Positions 1 through 8,571 of a stretch of DNA of 64,000 nt are shown one piece after another; positions within the stretch are counted from its first letter, which is position 1, and the number at the start of each line of letters is the position of its first letter. Both the position numbers and the translations under genes were made by a program. The notes beneath the pieces were generated by a model. That model was not told the DNA's origin, did not search any database, and saw only the letters and a program-made list of their open reading frames with translations. The stretch is from Roseibium alexandrii DFL-11 (GTDB lineage Bacteria; Pseudomonadota; Alphaproteobacteria; Rhizobiales; Stappiaceae): positions 1,751,228 through 1,815,227 of the forward strand of contig NZ_CM011002.1 of assembly GCF_000158095.2 (NCBI RefSeq). Direction: 5' to 3'.

Positions 1-330
1 CAAAAGCTTCCAGAATGCGTCCGATGCTTCCTGCGTTTTTGAAATCTGATCCCAATTCAAAACATAATGGCAATTGCGCCCACGGGTGTCGCAGGTCAGA
101 AACCCTGCATCTTTCAAGACCTGAAGGTGCTGAGACACGGTCGATTGAGCGAGCGGCAAGGCGCTGACGATTTCGCCGCAGCAAGCTTCTTTCTCGCCGG
201 CCAAGCGCCGCAGGATCGCAAGACGTGCCGGGTGCCCAAGCGCCCGGAACTGTGCAGCCAGGCTTTCACATCCCGACAGACCGGACGCGTTTTCGCCGCT
301 TGCGGTGTGCGGGCAAACCTGATCGCTCAT
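1..330 (-). CDS. ArsR-family HTH transcriptional regulator, 3' end cut by window edge
   Basis: The reverse strand from 330 encodes at least 110 residues with no stop before the window edge, so the C-terminus is missing. The ATG at 328-330 follows AAGGAG at good spacing. The N-terminal helix reads FRALGHPARLAILRRL, followed by a winged helix with recognition segment LPLAQSTVSQHLQVL, which is typical of ArsR/SmtB repressors. A Cys-Cys pair (KEACCGEIV) precedes the recognition helix. It is not the ELCVCDL arsenite site, so the ligand is unknown. ArsR proteins normally repress their own operon and release DNA on ligand binding. A near-palindrome lies just upstream and may be its operator. What it controls lies to the left of the window. 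Confidence 0.85.
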   Translation of the reverse strand, partial: MSDQVCPHTASGENASGLSGCESLAAQFRALGHPARLAILRRLAGEKEACCGEIVSALPLAQSTVSQHLQVLKDAGFLTCDTRGRNCHYVLNWDQISKTQEASDAFWKLL

Positions 331-356
331 GCGGGGAACTCCTTTCGGGCGGCGCC

Positions 357-381
357 AATTATCGTAGATATGCGATCAATT
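357..381. promoter_or_regulatory. Candidate ArsR operator (imperfect palindrome)
   Basis: An inverted repeat with AATT outer arms and ATCG / CGAT inner arms lies 27 bases upstream of the ArsR start codon, between that gene and the end of the LysM gene. The position and AT-rich symmetry fit an autoregulatory ArsR site, but no binding consensus is known for this protein. The rest of 331-466 shows nothing else. Confidence 0.4.
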
Positions 382-466
382 GCCAAAAAGACAAGGTCCA
401 ACACGAATTGAGGCGGCCACCAAATTGGCGCCCGCCCCAGTAATCGCTTCGAAAACCCAACAATTA

Positions 467-2110
467 TCAGCCGTTCCGGCCGGTGTCCGCGTCAGGTGCA
501 GGCCAGTTCAGGTCCCCTTCCGGTGTCAGGAAAACCTGACCGGGATAGATCAGATCCGGATCGCGGATCTGGCCTTTGTTGGCCTGGTAAATAGTGGTGT
601 AGCGGATACCGTCCCCATAAAGACGCCGGGAAATCCGCCACAGATTGTCCCCCTTGCGAATGATGACAACAGGCAACGCCTTTTTGACGTCCGCGCCCTC
701 CCCCTCTGCTGAGCCGGAGGTTCCGCTTGCAACAACCTTGGTCAGAACAATCTGTTCGTCCTGCTGTTTTGCAAAGGTCACGGCTGCCCGTGCATCCACC
801 GACTTACCGTCTTCGGCAATCATGTCAGCCCGGACTTCCACATTGCCCTCCGCGACCGACTTGTCGCCTTCAAGGAGCCACCGGCCACTGGAGTTTGCTT
901 TGGCCTCGCCCTGGTAATCATCGCCTACATAAACACGAACAGACGACCCAGGCTCTGCAGTACCGGCAACGTAGACCTTGTCTTCTTCCGACTCCACCGC
1001 TTCAACCGTGACTGGTTGCTGACCGCTCTGAGTACCTGTTCCAGCAGATGCAGTTGTTTCGGCCTGAGAGGCCGCAGCAACTTGCTGGTTTGTGTCGGTC
1101 AGATCTGGGTCACCAGAACTTGCCGGTGCGTCCGTGGCAGCGGCTGTTGTCGTCTCAGTAGGCTCCGCGGTGGCTTCCGTTTCCTGCGCTGTGCTGGTTG
1201 CGGCCGCCTCAGCTGTCTGTTCCGCCTGTCCAGATCCACTGTCAGCCGTTGGTTGCCGTGCGTCCGCAGTCGCAGTTTGGTTCAAGGCTGATTCCGCCTC
1301 GGCGCTCGACGCAGCTGCCGTCTCGGTCGGCTCAGCGACTGCAGGAGCAGCTCCCTCTGAGTTTCCGGCCGCAGCTGTCACGTTCTCTGCAGGCGAAGAA
1401 CTCGGTGTGTCTCCGCCGGCTTCAGAGGCCGGCGCTGCAGCGACAACAGTTTTCTCAGCCTTCGGCGCTTCGGCGACAGCAACCGGTGCTTCCGGCTTCT
1501 GCAAAACGTTGGACGGTCCATCAGGCGAATTCAGGACTACGAGCGGCTGTTGTTTCCCGCCGTCCGGAATGGAGATAGCGACCCGTTCGTCGGACGTAGA
1601 CAGCTGCTCTCCGCCCTGATCGTGAACTTCCAGAGCAACGTCATAGTCGCCTGGCTTCAACGGCTCATCCAGAATGATGGTCCATTCGCCTGCCGGATTC
1701 GCAATGGTCTTGCCAACCACCTCACCGTTTGCTGTCAGCGCCACAATGGCACCAGCTTCCGACCGCCCTGCGACTACAGTCTCGCCAGTTGGTTCTACAC
1801 CCACCACGTCGAAGCTCGGTTTGTCTGACACCTCAGCAGTTTCAGTCGCCTCGGGTTCTTCAGGTGCGGCGGCCGGGCTTTCTGCTTCCTGAACTTCTGT
1901 TTTGGATGTGACCTCTTGCTGGTCCGGCGCAGCACTTGCCTGTTGATCGCCTTTGGAGGACTCGTTTGTAGTCCCAGGAACCTGGCTATCTGCGCGCTCC
2001 TGCTCCACCGGCATCCCGCCACTGTCACGATAGAAGTAACCGGTGATCAATGCCGCCACGCCAACAGGCACGGCGATTATCAAAGTCCGGATCAGGGTCT
2101 GCTTGTTCAT
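467..2110 (-). CDS. LysM domain envelope protein with Ig-like modules
   Basis: About 547 residues from the ATG at 2110 (MNKQTLIRTL); an in-frame ATG at 2131 would add seven residues. A single N-terminal hydrophobic segment (about residues 8-25) is a signal anchor. Two Ig-like beta modules, about residues 95-180 and 365-445, share the pattern AG-x-(A/S)E-(A/P)G followed by GEW or GRW. They flank a linker of roughly 190 residues made mostly of Ala, Glu, Thr and Ser. The C-terminus is a LysM domain (VIIRKGDNLWRISRRLYGDG, ending YPGQVFLTP), which binds peptidoglycan. The likely role is a cell-wall-associated scaffold with a flexible periplasmic spacer. This type is common in Hyphomicrobiales as a LysM peptidoglycan-binding protein; its exact function is not established. 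It is divergent from the LOG gene. Confidence 0.8.
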   Translation of the reverse strand: MNKQTLIRTLIIAVPVGVAALITGYFYRDSGGMPVEQERADSQVPGTTNESSKGDQQASAAPDQQEVTSKTEVQEAESPAAAPEEPEATETAEVSDKPSFDVVGVEPTGETVVAGRSEAGAIVALTANGEVVGKTIANPAGEWTIILDEPLKPGDYDVALEVHDQGGEQLSTSDERVAISIPDGGKQQPLVVLNSPDGPSNVLQKPEAPVAVAEAPKAEKTVVAAAPASEAGGDTPSSSPAENVTAAAGNSEGAAPAVAEPTETAAASSAEAESALNQTATADARQPTADSGSGQAEQTAEAAATSTAQETEATAEPTETTTAAATDAPASSGDPDLTDTNQQVAAASQAETTASAGTGTQSGQQPVTVEAVESEEDKVYVAGTAEPGSSVRVYVGDDYQGEAKANSSGRWLLEGDKSVAEGNVEVRADMIAEDGKSVDARAAVTFAKQQDEQIVLTKVVASGTSGSAEGEGADVKKALPVVIIRKGDNLWRISRRLYGDGIRYTTIYQANKGQIRDPDLIYPGQVFLTPEGDLNWPAPDADTGRNG

Positions 2111-2306
2111 TGCTCTTCCCATCGAAAGCAATGCGGTTTACCAGCCGTTACTTTCGTCTCTTCCCCTTGGCAGACGGCAGAACTTGTCTGCTTGCCCCAT
2201 TGGATATTCTTCATCCATGCATAACGGCCTTTTTGTGCCGCGGCAAGAAAACCGCGGATCACCAACCGGCCTTTCGAACAGAATGCTTGACCTTATGCAG
2301 GGCGCA

Positions 2307-2942
2307 ATGCCACATCATGTCCTTATGACGACAAATTCTCCCAAGCATCTCAAAAGCGTTTGTGTTTATTGCGGCTCGAGCTTCGGGTCGGACCCTGCAC
2401 ATGAGGCGGCAGCCGCACGGCTTGGCCAATTGATTGCCGAATCCGGACTGCGGCTTGTGTATGGCGGCGGCTCAGTTGGCCTGATGGGGACCGTCGCGCG
2501 CGCAGCCATGGAATGCGGCGGCCGAGTCACCGGAATTATTCCGCAGTTTCTTGAAAAACGCGAGGTAATGCTGGACACAGTTGAAGACCTCGTCATCACC
2601 CAGAACATGCACGAACGCAAACATCTGATGTTCGAAAAATCAGATGCCTTCATCGCTCTGCCCGGCGGGATTGGCACGCTTGAAGAAGCCGTTGAAATGA
2701 TGACCTGGGCTCAGTTGGGGCAGCACCGCAAGCCTGTTGTTCTTGCCAATATCAATGGCTTTTGGTCTCCCCTTCTTGAGTTGCTCGATCACATGCGCGC
2801 GCAAGGATACATCCGGCCAGACACTGAAGTTCCTTACCTGATTGCCAAACAAGTGGATCAGATCATCCCCATGCTGGAAAAAAGTATCGGCGATGGTTCT
2901 GATGCGCCGCTTGAAGGTGGCGCGGCGGCGGCAGATCTTTAG
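2307..2942 (+). CDS. LOG family protein (TIGR00730, nucleotide phosphoribohydrolase)
   Basis: About 211 residues from the ATG at 2307, chosen because AGGG lies just upstream; the ATG at 2325 is also possible and the open frame extends further 5'. The sequence carries KSVCVYCGSSFGSDP near the N-terminus, the GGGSVGLMG loop, and the signature LPGGIGTLEEAVEMMTW. The conserved R and E of the LOG active site lie in MHERKHLMF and TLEE. Family members cleave nucleoside 5'-monophosphates such as cytokinin riboside monophosphate or AMP to the base and ribose 5-phosphate. They were formerly mis-annotated as lysine decarboxylases. The length matches the family. It is divergent from the LysM gene and monocistronic. 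Confidence 0.9.
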   Translation: MPHHVLMTTNSPKHLKSVCVYCGSSFGSDPAHEAAAARLGQLIAESGLRLVYGGGSVGLMGTVARAAMECGGRVTGIIPQFLEKREVMLDTVEDLVITQNMHERKHLMFEKSDAFIALPGGIGTLEEAVEMMTWAQLGQHRKPVVLANINGFWSPLLELLDHMRAQGYIRPDTEVPYLIAKQVDQIIPMLEKSIGDGSDAPLEGGAAAADL

Positions 2943-3101
2943 CCAGCTAATAATAACGAAACTCTCCAAACGTTAGGTGTTCGGCGACTGGACGACGATT
3001 TTCGTATGTCTTGTGGGTATGTTTTGAACATCGGGTTAAGGTCTTGGAAGCTTCTTCCCTTGTAGATTTACCGAGCAAATCACACTGGCGGATCAGCTTT
3101 C

Positions 3102-4361
3102 ATGCGCACTATGCTTCTGGTGGAAGACGCATCGTTTTTCGAAAAGGCGATCGTTGACCGGCTTCAGGATATCGGACGGCACCAGATCATGGTTGCCCGG
3201 AATTATCGAGAAGCGGAAAGCTGTCTCGACATGCCTATCTGTGAACCGGACCTTGCATTGGTGGATCTGACGCTGCCGGATGCGCCAAATGGCGAAATCG
3301 TTGACCTTTGCCGCAACAGAAACATCCCGACAATCATTTTCACGAGCAAATTCGACAACGAAGTCCGCGAAAAGGCCCTTGCTAAAGGGGTGATCGACTA
3401 CGTCCTCAAGGACACCCCGGCGAGCCTCGATTATGTGGCCGAACTTCTGAAGCGGCTCTCCTACAACCCCAAGATTGGCATCTTGATTCTGGATGATGCT
3501 TCTGTCGATCGGGAGAGGATCGCCCAAATTACATCGCACCACCTTTATCAGACCTACCAGGCCAGCACTCCGGCTGAAGCCCTGCAGATGTTGCGCGATC
3601 ACCCGCACATCCGGCTTGTTCTTGCCGATTATTACATGCCGGACGAAGACGGATTTGCATTTTTGAAAACTGTGCGGCGGAAATACAGCCGCGAGCGCCT
3701 GAGCGTCATTGGCATGTCGTCGCTGTCGAACTCGGACAACCGTATCCGCTTCTTGAAATACGGTGCTGCCGATTTCATCGACAAGTCCTACGCGCCGGAA
3801 GAAATCCTTCTTCGGATTTCGTTGAACCTGGACATGATGGACCGCATCGCGGAGCTCAACACCCTTGCCATGCAGGATGCGTTGACCGGAGTTCACAACA
3901 GGCACTTCCTGTTCACAAAGGCCGTGAAGCAAATCGAGTCCTGGACCCATTCAGGCGGCAAGGCATCGTGGATTGCGGTGTTCGACCTCGATTCATTTAA
4001 ACAAATCAACGACGAACACGGCCATGATGTCGGCGATAGCGTCCTCTTGGGGTTCGCGCGCCAGCTTCGAGCCCTCGCCGGCCCGGAGGACATGATCATC
4101 CGGCTCGGCGGCGACGAGTTCTGCATGATCTTCCGATCGGAAACACGCGACAGCCTGACCCTGAAACTGGCCGGGTTCATGAAGAGCCTCAGCACACATC
4201 CGATCCGGCATTCGGGAACCGACCTTCTGTGCCAAACAAGTGTCGGCATTGCAAAGCTCGAGGGCGGAGAGATCTCCGACGCGCTCAGCATTGCCGACAA
4301 ACACCTTTACGCTTCCAAACGGAATGGGTTTGAAATGCTCGCCGTCGCGGCGGATGGATAA
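3102..4361 (+). CDS. PleD-like response regulator diguanylate cyclase (REC-REC-GGDEF)
   Basis: 419 residues. REC1 has LLVEDAS at the N-terminus and a phosphoacceptor Asp at about 55 (LALVDLTLPD). REC2 has LILDDAS at about 128 and Asp176 in LVLADYYMPDEDG. The GGDEF domain spans about 260-415, with substrate motif DLDSFKQIND and active site RLGGDEF at 334-340. Both receivers keep their acidic pockets, so phosphorylation-controlled dimerisation and c-di-GMP synthesis are expected, as for PleD. The allosteric RxxD I-site, normally nine residues before GGDEF, reads GPED here: the Arg is lost, so product inhibition is probably weak or absent. The gene ends 12 bases from the convergent rarD gene. 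Confidence 0.9.
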   Translation: MRTMLLVEDASFFEKAIVDRLQDIGRHQIMVARNYREAESCLDMPICEPDLALVDLTLPDAPNGEIVDLCRNRNIPTIIFTSKFDNEVREKALAKGVIDYVLKDTPASLDYVAELLKRLSYNPKIGILILDDASVDRERIAQITSHHLYQTYQASTPAEALQMLRDHPHIRLVLADYYMPDEDGFAFLKTVRRKYSRERLSVIGMSSLSNSDNRIRFLKYGAADFIDKSYAPEEILLRISLNLDMMDRIAELNTLAMQDALTGVHNRHFLFTKAVKQIESWTHSGGKASWIAVFDLDSFKQINDEHGHDVGDSVLLGFARQLRALAGPEDMIIRLGGDEFCMIFRSETRDSLTLKLAGFMKSLSTHPIRHSGTDLLCQTSVGIAKLEGGEISDALSIADKHLYASKRNGFEMLAVAADG

Positions 4362-4373
4362 CACTCTAAAACG

Positions 4374-5309
4374 TTAGACCGTTGCTTGCTGCTGAGCTTT
4401 TCTTGCGTTTCGTGCATTCCGCCAGCTGTCGAATGTAAAGACCACCAGCGCAATCCAGATCATGACAAAGCCCAGCAGTTTGGCCTGATCAAGCGGCTCT
4501 CCCCAGACATAAACCGCCATCAGGAAGTGGATCGATGGCGCGATATACTGCATCAAGCCAAGCATGAAGAGCGGCAGCCGGCGTGCGGCCGAACTGAAGC
4601 AAATCAGAGGCAGCGCCGTGACAATGCCGGTGCCCGCAAGCGCCATGAGAACCGGAATGTCATCGAGTATCAGCGCATCGACGCCCCATGAAAGGCTGAG
4701 AAGCAGATATCCCATGGCAATCGGAAATAAAAGCACCGTCTCGACGAACAAGCCTGGTGTTGCCTTGACCGGTGTCACCTTCCGCACGTAGCCGTAACCT
4801 GCGAAGGAGAAAGCGAGCACCAGAGACACCCAGGGCAGCCCACCAGCCAGAACCGCCTGCAGGACGACGGCAAAACCGGCCATGGCAACGGCAATGTACT
4901 GCCATTTGCTCATGCGTTCGCGAAGAACGATCAGCCCCACCAAAATGCTTACGAGCGGATTGATAAAATAGCCGAGCGATACATCCAGAACTTGCTCGTT
5001 CGCAATCGCCCAGACGAACACCAGCCAATTGACCGAAATGAACGACGCGGACATCGCGAGTCTTTTCAAGACTGCCGGGTCGGCAAAGACATCGAGCACT
5101 TCTTGCCAGCGGCCCCGGAGATACAAGAAACCGCCGACAAACAGCACGGACCAGGCAATCCGGTGTGCAACGACAAGGTCCGCCGAAACCGTATCAGTCA
5201 GCTTGTAGTAGGCCGGAAAGAACCCCCACATGCCGTAAGCCGCAAGGCCAAAGAGGAGGCCACGGCGGAGTTCGTTTTCCGCCTCGGTGCGTGTCACGGG
5301 CTCAGACAT
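4374..5309 (-). CDS. rarD: RarD/EamA family transporter
   Basis: 311 residues with about ten hydrophobic helices in two EamA-type halves. The N-terminal signature (GLLFGLAAYGMWGFFP, then VAHRIAWSVLF) is that of the RarD subfamily of drug/metabolite exporters, named for chloramphenicol sensitivity. The substrate is unknown. It is an inner-membrane protein. It starts 26 bases after the cimA stop on the same strand, so it is probably the last gene of that operon. The start ATG at 5309 has AAGG upstream. Confidence 0.88.
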   Translation of the reverse strand: MSEPVTRTEAENELRRGLLFGLAAYGMWGFFPAYYKLTDTVSADLVVAHRIAWSVLFVGGFLYLRGRWQEVLDVFADPAVLKRLAMSASFISVNWLVFVWAIANEQVLDVSLGYFINPLVSILVGLIVLRERMSKWQYIAVAMAGFAVVLQAVLAGGLPWVSLVLAFSFAGYGYVRKVTPVKATPGLFVETVLLFPIAMGYLLLSLSWGVDALILDDIPVLMALAGTGIVTALPLICFSSAARRLPLFMLGLMQYIAPSIHFLMAVYVWGEPLDQAKLLGFVMIWIALVVFTFDSWRNARNARKAQQQATV

Positions 5310-5335
5310 AGCGCGTGCCTTTCTGGCGCCGGACC

Positions 5336-6931
5336 TTAGCTCTCCTGAGCTTTGAGAAGCGCGAATGTGATGGAATCGACCAGCGCTTGAAAGGACGCAT
5401 CGACGATATTGGAGGAGACACCGATGGTGAACCAGCGCCGCTGGGTCCTGGCATCATGGCTTTCGATCAGAACCCGGGTCACCGCATCGGTGCCGCCGTT
5501 CAGGATTCGCACCTTATAGTCGATCAACTCCAGCCCTTCAATCGCGGCCTGATACTTTCCAAGATCCTTGCGCAATGCCATGTCGAGCGCGTTGACCGGG
5601 CCGTTGCCTTCCGCAACGGACATGCGCGTCTCCCCGTCGACATTTACCTTGACCACCGCTTCGGAAACCGTGATCAGATCTCCGATGGCGTTGAACCGGC
5701 GCTCGACCATGACCTTGAAGGAATCAACCTGGAAAAAGTCCGGCACTTCGCCGAGCTCGCGCAGTGCAAGCAGCTCGAAGGATGCATCCGCGGCCTCATA
5801 GGCGTAGCCCAGCGCCTCCCGCTCCTTCACCTTGGACAGCAGCCGGTCCAGACGGGGGTCGGCCTTGTCGACCGTGATGCCGACACGTGCCAGTTCGCCC
5901 AGCAGATTGCTCTTTCCGGCTTGATCGGAAACGAGCACCCGGCGCTGGTTCCCAACCGTTTCCGGGGCCACATGCTCGTAGGTTTGCGGATCTTTCAGAA
6001 TCGCAGAAGCATGAATACCAGCCTTGGTGGCAAAAGCCGTTTCCCCCACATAGGGCGCATGACGGTTGGGCGAGCGGTTGAGGATCTCATCGAAGGCATG
6101 GGAGATCCCGGTGATGTCCTGAAGCTGGTCTTCGCTGACACCGATTTCCAGCCGGTCGGCAAACTGTGATTTCAGTTTCAGGGTTGGGATCAGTGTGATC
6201 AGGTTAGCATTGCCGCAACGCTCGCCCAGACCGTTCAAGGTCCCCTGAACCTGCCGCACCCCGGCATCAACCGCTGCCAGGGAATTGGCCACCGCATGGC
6301 CCGTGTCATCATGCGTGTGAATGCCAAGATGACTGCCGGGTACGATCTCCTGGACCTTCGTCACGATGGAATGGATCTCGTCAGGCAGTGTGCCGCCATT
6401 GGTGTCGCACAAAACAACCCAGCGGGCTCCGGCCTGATAGGCTGTCCGGGCGCAGGCGAGCGCATAGTCCGGATTGGCCTTGTAGCCGTCGAAGAAGTGC
6501 TCACAGTCGATCATGGCTTCCTTGCCGGCCATAACGGCAGCCTTGACGGTGTCTTCGATGGCTTCAAGGTTCTCTTCATTTGTGCAGCCAAGCGCGACGT
6601 CCACGTGATAATCCCAGGCCTTGGCAACAAAACAGCAAGCGTCAGACTGGCTCGCCAGGATCTGCTGAAGACCGGGATCGTTCGACGCCGACCGCCCTGC
6701 CCGTTTGGTCATTCCGAACGCGGTGAATGCCGCGTTCTTTGTCCGCTTTTGAGAGAAGAACTCGGTATCAGCCGGATTTGCTCCGGGGTAACCGCCTTCC
6801 ACATAGTCGACCCCAAGCCGCTCCAGCAGTTCAGCGATTACGATCTTCTCGTTGACGGAAAAATCAACACCGCTGGTTTGCGCACCATCGCGCAGGGTCG
6901 TGTCGAAGAGGTAGAGGCGGTCTTTGGTCAT
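5336..6931 (-). CDS. cimA: Citramalate synthase
   Basis: 531 residues from the ATG at 6931; a GTG at 6970 is in frame, but the ATG has a GGAAAA ribosome site and overlaps the upstream stop as ATGA. The HMGL-like TIM barrel occupies about residues 1-290 and has LFDTTLRDGAQTSGV, the divalent-metal motif GIHTHDDTGHAVANS and GLGERCGNANLI. A LeuA-type dimerisation/regulatory domain follows at about 390-525. The SGV after the RDGAQ motif separates cimA-type (R)-citramalate synthases from 2-isopropylmalate synthases. It condenses acetyl-CoA with pyruvate to start isoleucine synthesis independently of threonine, and the C-terminal domain usually mediates isoleucine feedback. It is translationally coupled to the GFA gene before it. 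Confidence 0.93.
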   Translation of the reverse strand: MTKDRLYLFDTTLRDGAQTSGVDFSVNEKIVIAELLERLGVDYVEGGYPGANPADTEFFSQKRTKNAAFTAFGMTKRAGRSASNDPGLQQILASQSDACCFVAKAWDYHVDVALGCTNEENLEAIEDTVKAAVMAGKEAMIDCEHFFDGYKANPDYALACARTAYQAGARWVVLCDTNGGTLPDEIHSIVTKVQEIVPGSHLGIHTHDDTGHAVANSLAAVDAGVRQVQGTLNGLGERCGNANLITLIPTLKLKSQFADRLEIGVSEDQLQDITGISHAFDEILNRSPNRHAPYVGETAFATKAGIHASAILKDPQTYEHVAPETVGNQRRVLVSDQAGKSNLLGELARVGITVDKADPRLDRLLSKVKEREALGYAYEAADASFELLALRELGEVPDFFQVDSFKVMVERRFNAIGDLITVSEAVVKVNVDGETRMSVAEGNGPVNALDMALRKDLGKYQAAIEGLELIDYKVRILNGGTDAVTRVLIESHDARTQRRWFTIGVSSNIVDASFQALVDSITFALLKAQES

Positions 6932-7434
6932 CTGTCTTTTCCGTCGGACAACTGCGGCGCTACGGGCCACTCTTTCGTATCGTGGTCTGGGTGCTGGTGA
7001 TTGCTGGCGTCGATTTCGGCGATCACATCTGCAAATTCCGGATCGTCTTCCGCTCCACCCGGCAACGCGTGCAGTTTTTCGAACCCTGGAATTTTGTCCC
7101 GAGTCCAGTGCTGTTTCGTAACGGGGACGCGGCCCGGCTCATCAAATGCTCCGATCGCCAGCCCAATCAACGGGTAATCGCGATAGGCAAAAACAAGCGG
7201 TGTCCCGCACCGGCTGCAAAACCCGCGATCAACCACGTCAGACGACGCGTAGTAGCTTGGTTTCCCGCGGGTCCAGTTGAGATCTTCGTGCCGTGCATCG
7301 ACCAACGGAGCGAAGAAATTTCCGAAAGCCTTCTGGCACATCCGGCAATGGCAAATGCTCGCTTCGCCAAGTGTGCCTTCTATGCGAAAACGAACCGCGC
7401 CGCATTGGCAACCGCCTGTGTAGGTCTCGCTCAT
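6928..7434 (-). CDS. GFA/CENP-V domain zinc protein, copy 1
   Basis: 168 residues from the ATG at 7434, which overlaps the preceding stop by four bases (ATGA). Zinc ligands typical of the GFA fold are visible: GGCQCGAVRF, ICHCRMCQKA and FCSRCGTPL. The family includes glutathione-dependent formaldehyde-activating enzyme (Gfa), but most members are uncharacterised, so a formaldehyde role should not be assumed. It has a tandem paralog immediately upstream, sharing the same ligand pattern and the C-terminal NHQHPD(H/R)DT motif. Its own stop overlaps the cimA start codon. Confidence 0.9.
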   Translation of the reverse strand: MSETYTGGCQCGAVRFRIEGTLGEASICHCRMCQKAFGNFFAPLVDARHEDLNWTRGKPSYYASSDVVDRGFCSRCGTPLVFAYRDYPLIGLAIGAFDEPGRVPVTKQHWTRDKIPGFEKLHALPGGAEDDPEFADVIAEIDASNHQHPDHDTKEWPVAPQLSDGKDR

Positions 7435-7913
7435 CGGATGGTCTCCGGCCAGGCATCCGTATCCCGATCCGGATGCTGGTGGTTGCGGATGCGGGCAAAC
7501 ACGTCCTGAGCCGCAGCTTCCGCTTCTTCCGTTCGGGTCGGCAGAACCGCCAATCCCTCGCACCAGGACAAGCGGTTCTCAAGCCCCAACTGGATTTCCG
7601 GAGCCACAAGATCCGGCTGATCGAGGCTCGCGATCGTGATGTCGATATGTGAGCCTTCAAACTCATAGGTCAGCGGTGTGCCGCAGTCCCGGCAAAACCC
7701 GCGCCGAACGAGGTTGGAGCTCTGAAAGTAAGCTGGTTCTCCACGCGTCCAGCTGAGATTTTCAACGACGACGAGCGCTGCAAACGGGCCTCCGACTGCC
7801 TTTTGGCACATGCGGCAGTGACAGATCGACGGCCGTTTGAACCCTTCAGCACAGTACCGCACCGCCCCGCACTGGCAGCCGCCGGACTTGATGTCTGTTT
7901 CTTCTCCGCTCAT
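7431..7913 (-). CDS. GFA/CENP-V domain zinc protein, copy 2
   Basis: 160 residues from the ATG at 7913, preceded by GGAGG and overlapping the upstream stop as ATGA. It has GGCQCGAVRY, ICHCRMCQKA and FCRDCGTPL as zinc-binding segments, and SWTRGEPAYF matching NWTRGKPSYY of its neighbour. It is clearly a tandem duplicate of the downstream GFA gene, diverged in the core but with the same metal sites. It may bind or act on a glutathione adduct, but no substrate is evident from the sequence. Confidence 0.9.
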   Translation of the reverse strand: MSGEETDIKSGGCQCGAVRYCAEGFKRPSICHCRMCQKAVGGPFAALVVVENLSWTRGEPAYFQSSNLVRRGFCRDCGTPLTYEFEGSHIDITIASLDQPDLVAPEIQLGLENRLSWCEGLAVLPTRTEEAEAAAQDVFARIRNHQHPDRDTDAWPETIR

Positions 7914-8278
7914 GTCCCCTCCTTGCCACACACCGTCAGGATCTTGCGGCACACAGCATCGAGATCTTGAAGCACGTCCACATTCCAAAACCGCAGAACA
8001 GTCCATCCCGCATTTGCCAGCGCTTCATCCCGCTGTCTGTCCTGTTCGATATACTGCTGATCCCCATGCTGCGACCCGTCTAATTCGACGATTAACCTTT
8101 GCTGGGGTGCAGCGAAATCGACGATATATCCGGCAATCGGCAATTGCCGCCGAAAGGAAATGCCCTCTAAACGATGCGCACGAATAGCCCGCCAAAGTCT
8201 CTTTTCGGCTTCGGTCATATTTGAGCGGAGCGCTTTGGCATTTCGTCTGTTTTTGTTCGGAATATCCCGGTGAGGCAT
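7910..8278 (-). CDS. DUF559 endonuclease-like protein
   Basis: 122 residues from the ATG at 8278 (MPHRDIPNKNRRNAK); an in-frame ATG at 8305 is an alternative. The open frame continues to 8575, but that extension is only read-through of the palindromic repeats. It carries MTEAEKRLWRAIR, FRRQLPIAGYIVDFAAP and IVELDGSQH, the hallmark of DUF559, which is related to very-short-patch-repair (Vsr) nucleases of the PD-(D/E)XK fold. The D of IVDF and the ExD of VELD are the likely metal ligands. These small proteins are widespread and often sit next to repeats; a biological role is not established. Its stop overlaps the next GFA start. Confidence 0.85.
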   Translation of the reverse strand: MPHRDIPNKNRRNAKALRSNMTEAEKRLWRAIRAHRLEGISFRRQLPIAGYIVDFAAPQQRLIVELDGSQHGDQQYIEQDRQRDEALANAGWTVLRFWNVDVLQDLDAVCRKILTVCGKEGT

Positions 8279-8331
8279 AACCTGGTCCCCAAATGGAACG
8301 GGCATGCCATCATTTATAGGAGAAGCTGTAT

Positions 8332-8379
8332 ACCCCCCTCTGTCCGCAGGCGCGGACATCTCCCCCTCAAGGGGGGAGA
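8332..8379 (+). repeat. Palindromic intergenic repeat, left copy
   Basis: A 48-base GC-rich element with two successive hairpins: TGTCCGC-AGGC-GCGGACA, then a TCCCCC/GGGGGA stem with a TCAA loop. It begins ACCCCCCTC. It is in inverted orientation to the copy at 8499-8545. Short palindromic elements of this kind are scattered between genes in many alphaproteobacteria. Confidence 0.8.
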
Positions 8380-8498
8380 CGGGAACGCGCGGCACGGCTC
8401 GAATTCCATTGAACCACGCACTTGCCGCCGGGTGCCTGAAATTGGGTCTCCTCAGAGGCGAACGCTGGAAACTGGCAAACCGGAACCACAAACTCCCC

Positions 8499-8545
8499 TC
8501 TCCCCCCTTGAGGGGGAGATGTCCCTGAAAGGGACAGAGGGGGGT
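8499..8545 (-). repeat. Palindromic intergenic repeat, right copy (inverted)
   Basis: This 47-base sequence read on the minus strand matches the left copy except inside the first hairpin, which is TGTCCCT-TTC-AGGGACA. The stem changes are compensatory, so pairing is kept. The two copies face each other across 119 bases that code for nothing recognisable and lie between cysS and the DUF559 gene. The whole unit resembles a small non-autonomous repeat element. Confidence 0.8.
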
Positions 8546-8571
8546 GTTCCCGCCTTGCCGCTGAGAAAAAC

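Noticed and set aside
3093..3950. 285-codon open frame on the minus strand
   Set aside because: It is antisense to the REC-REC-GGDEF gene with no family features.
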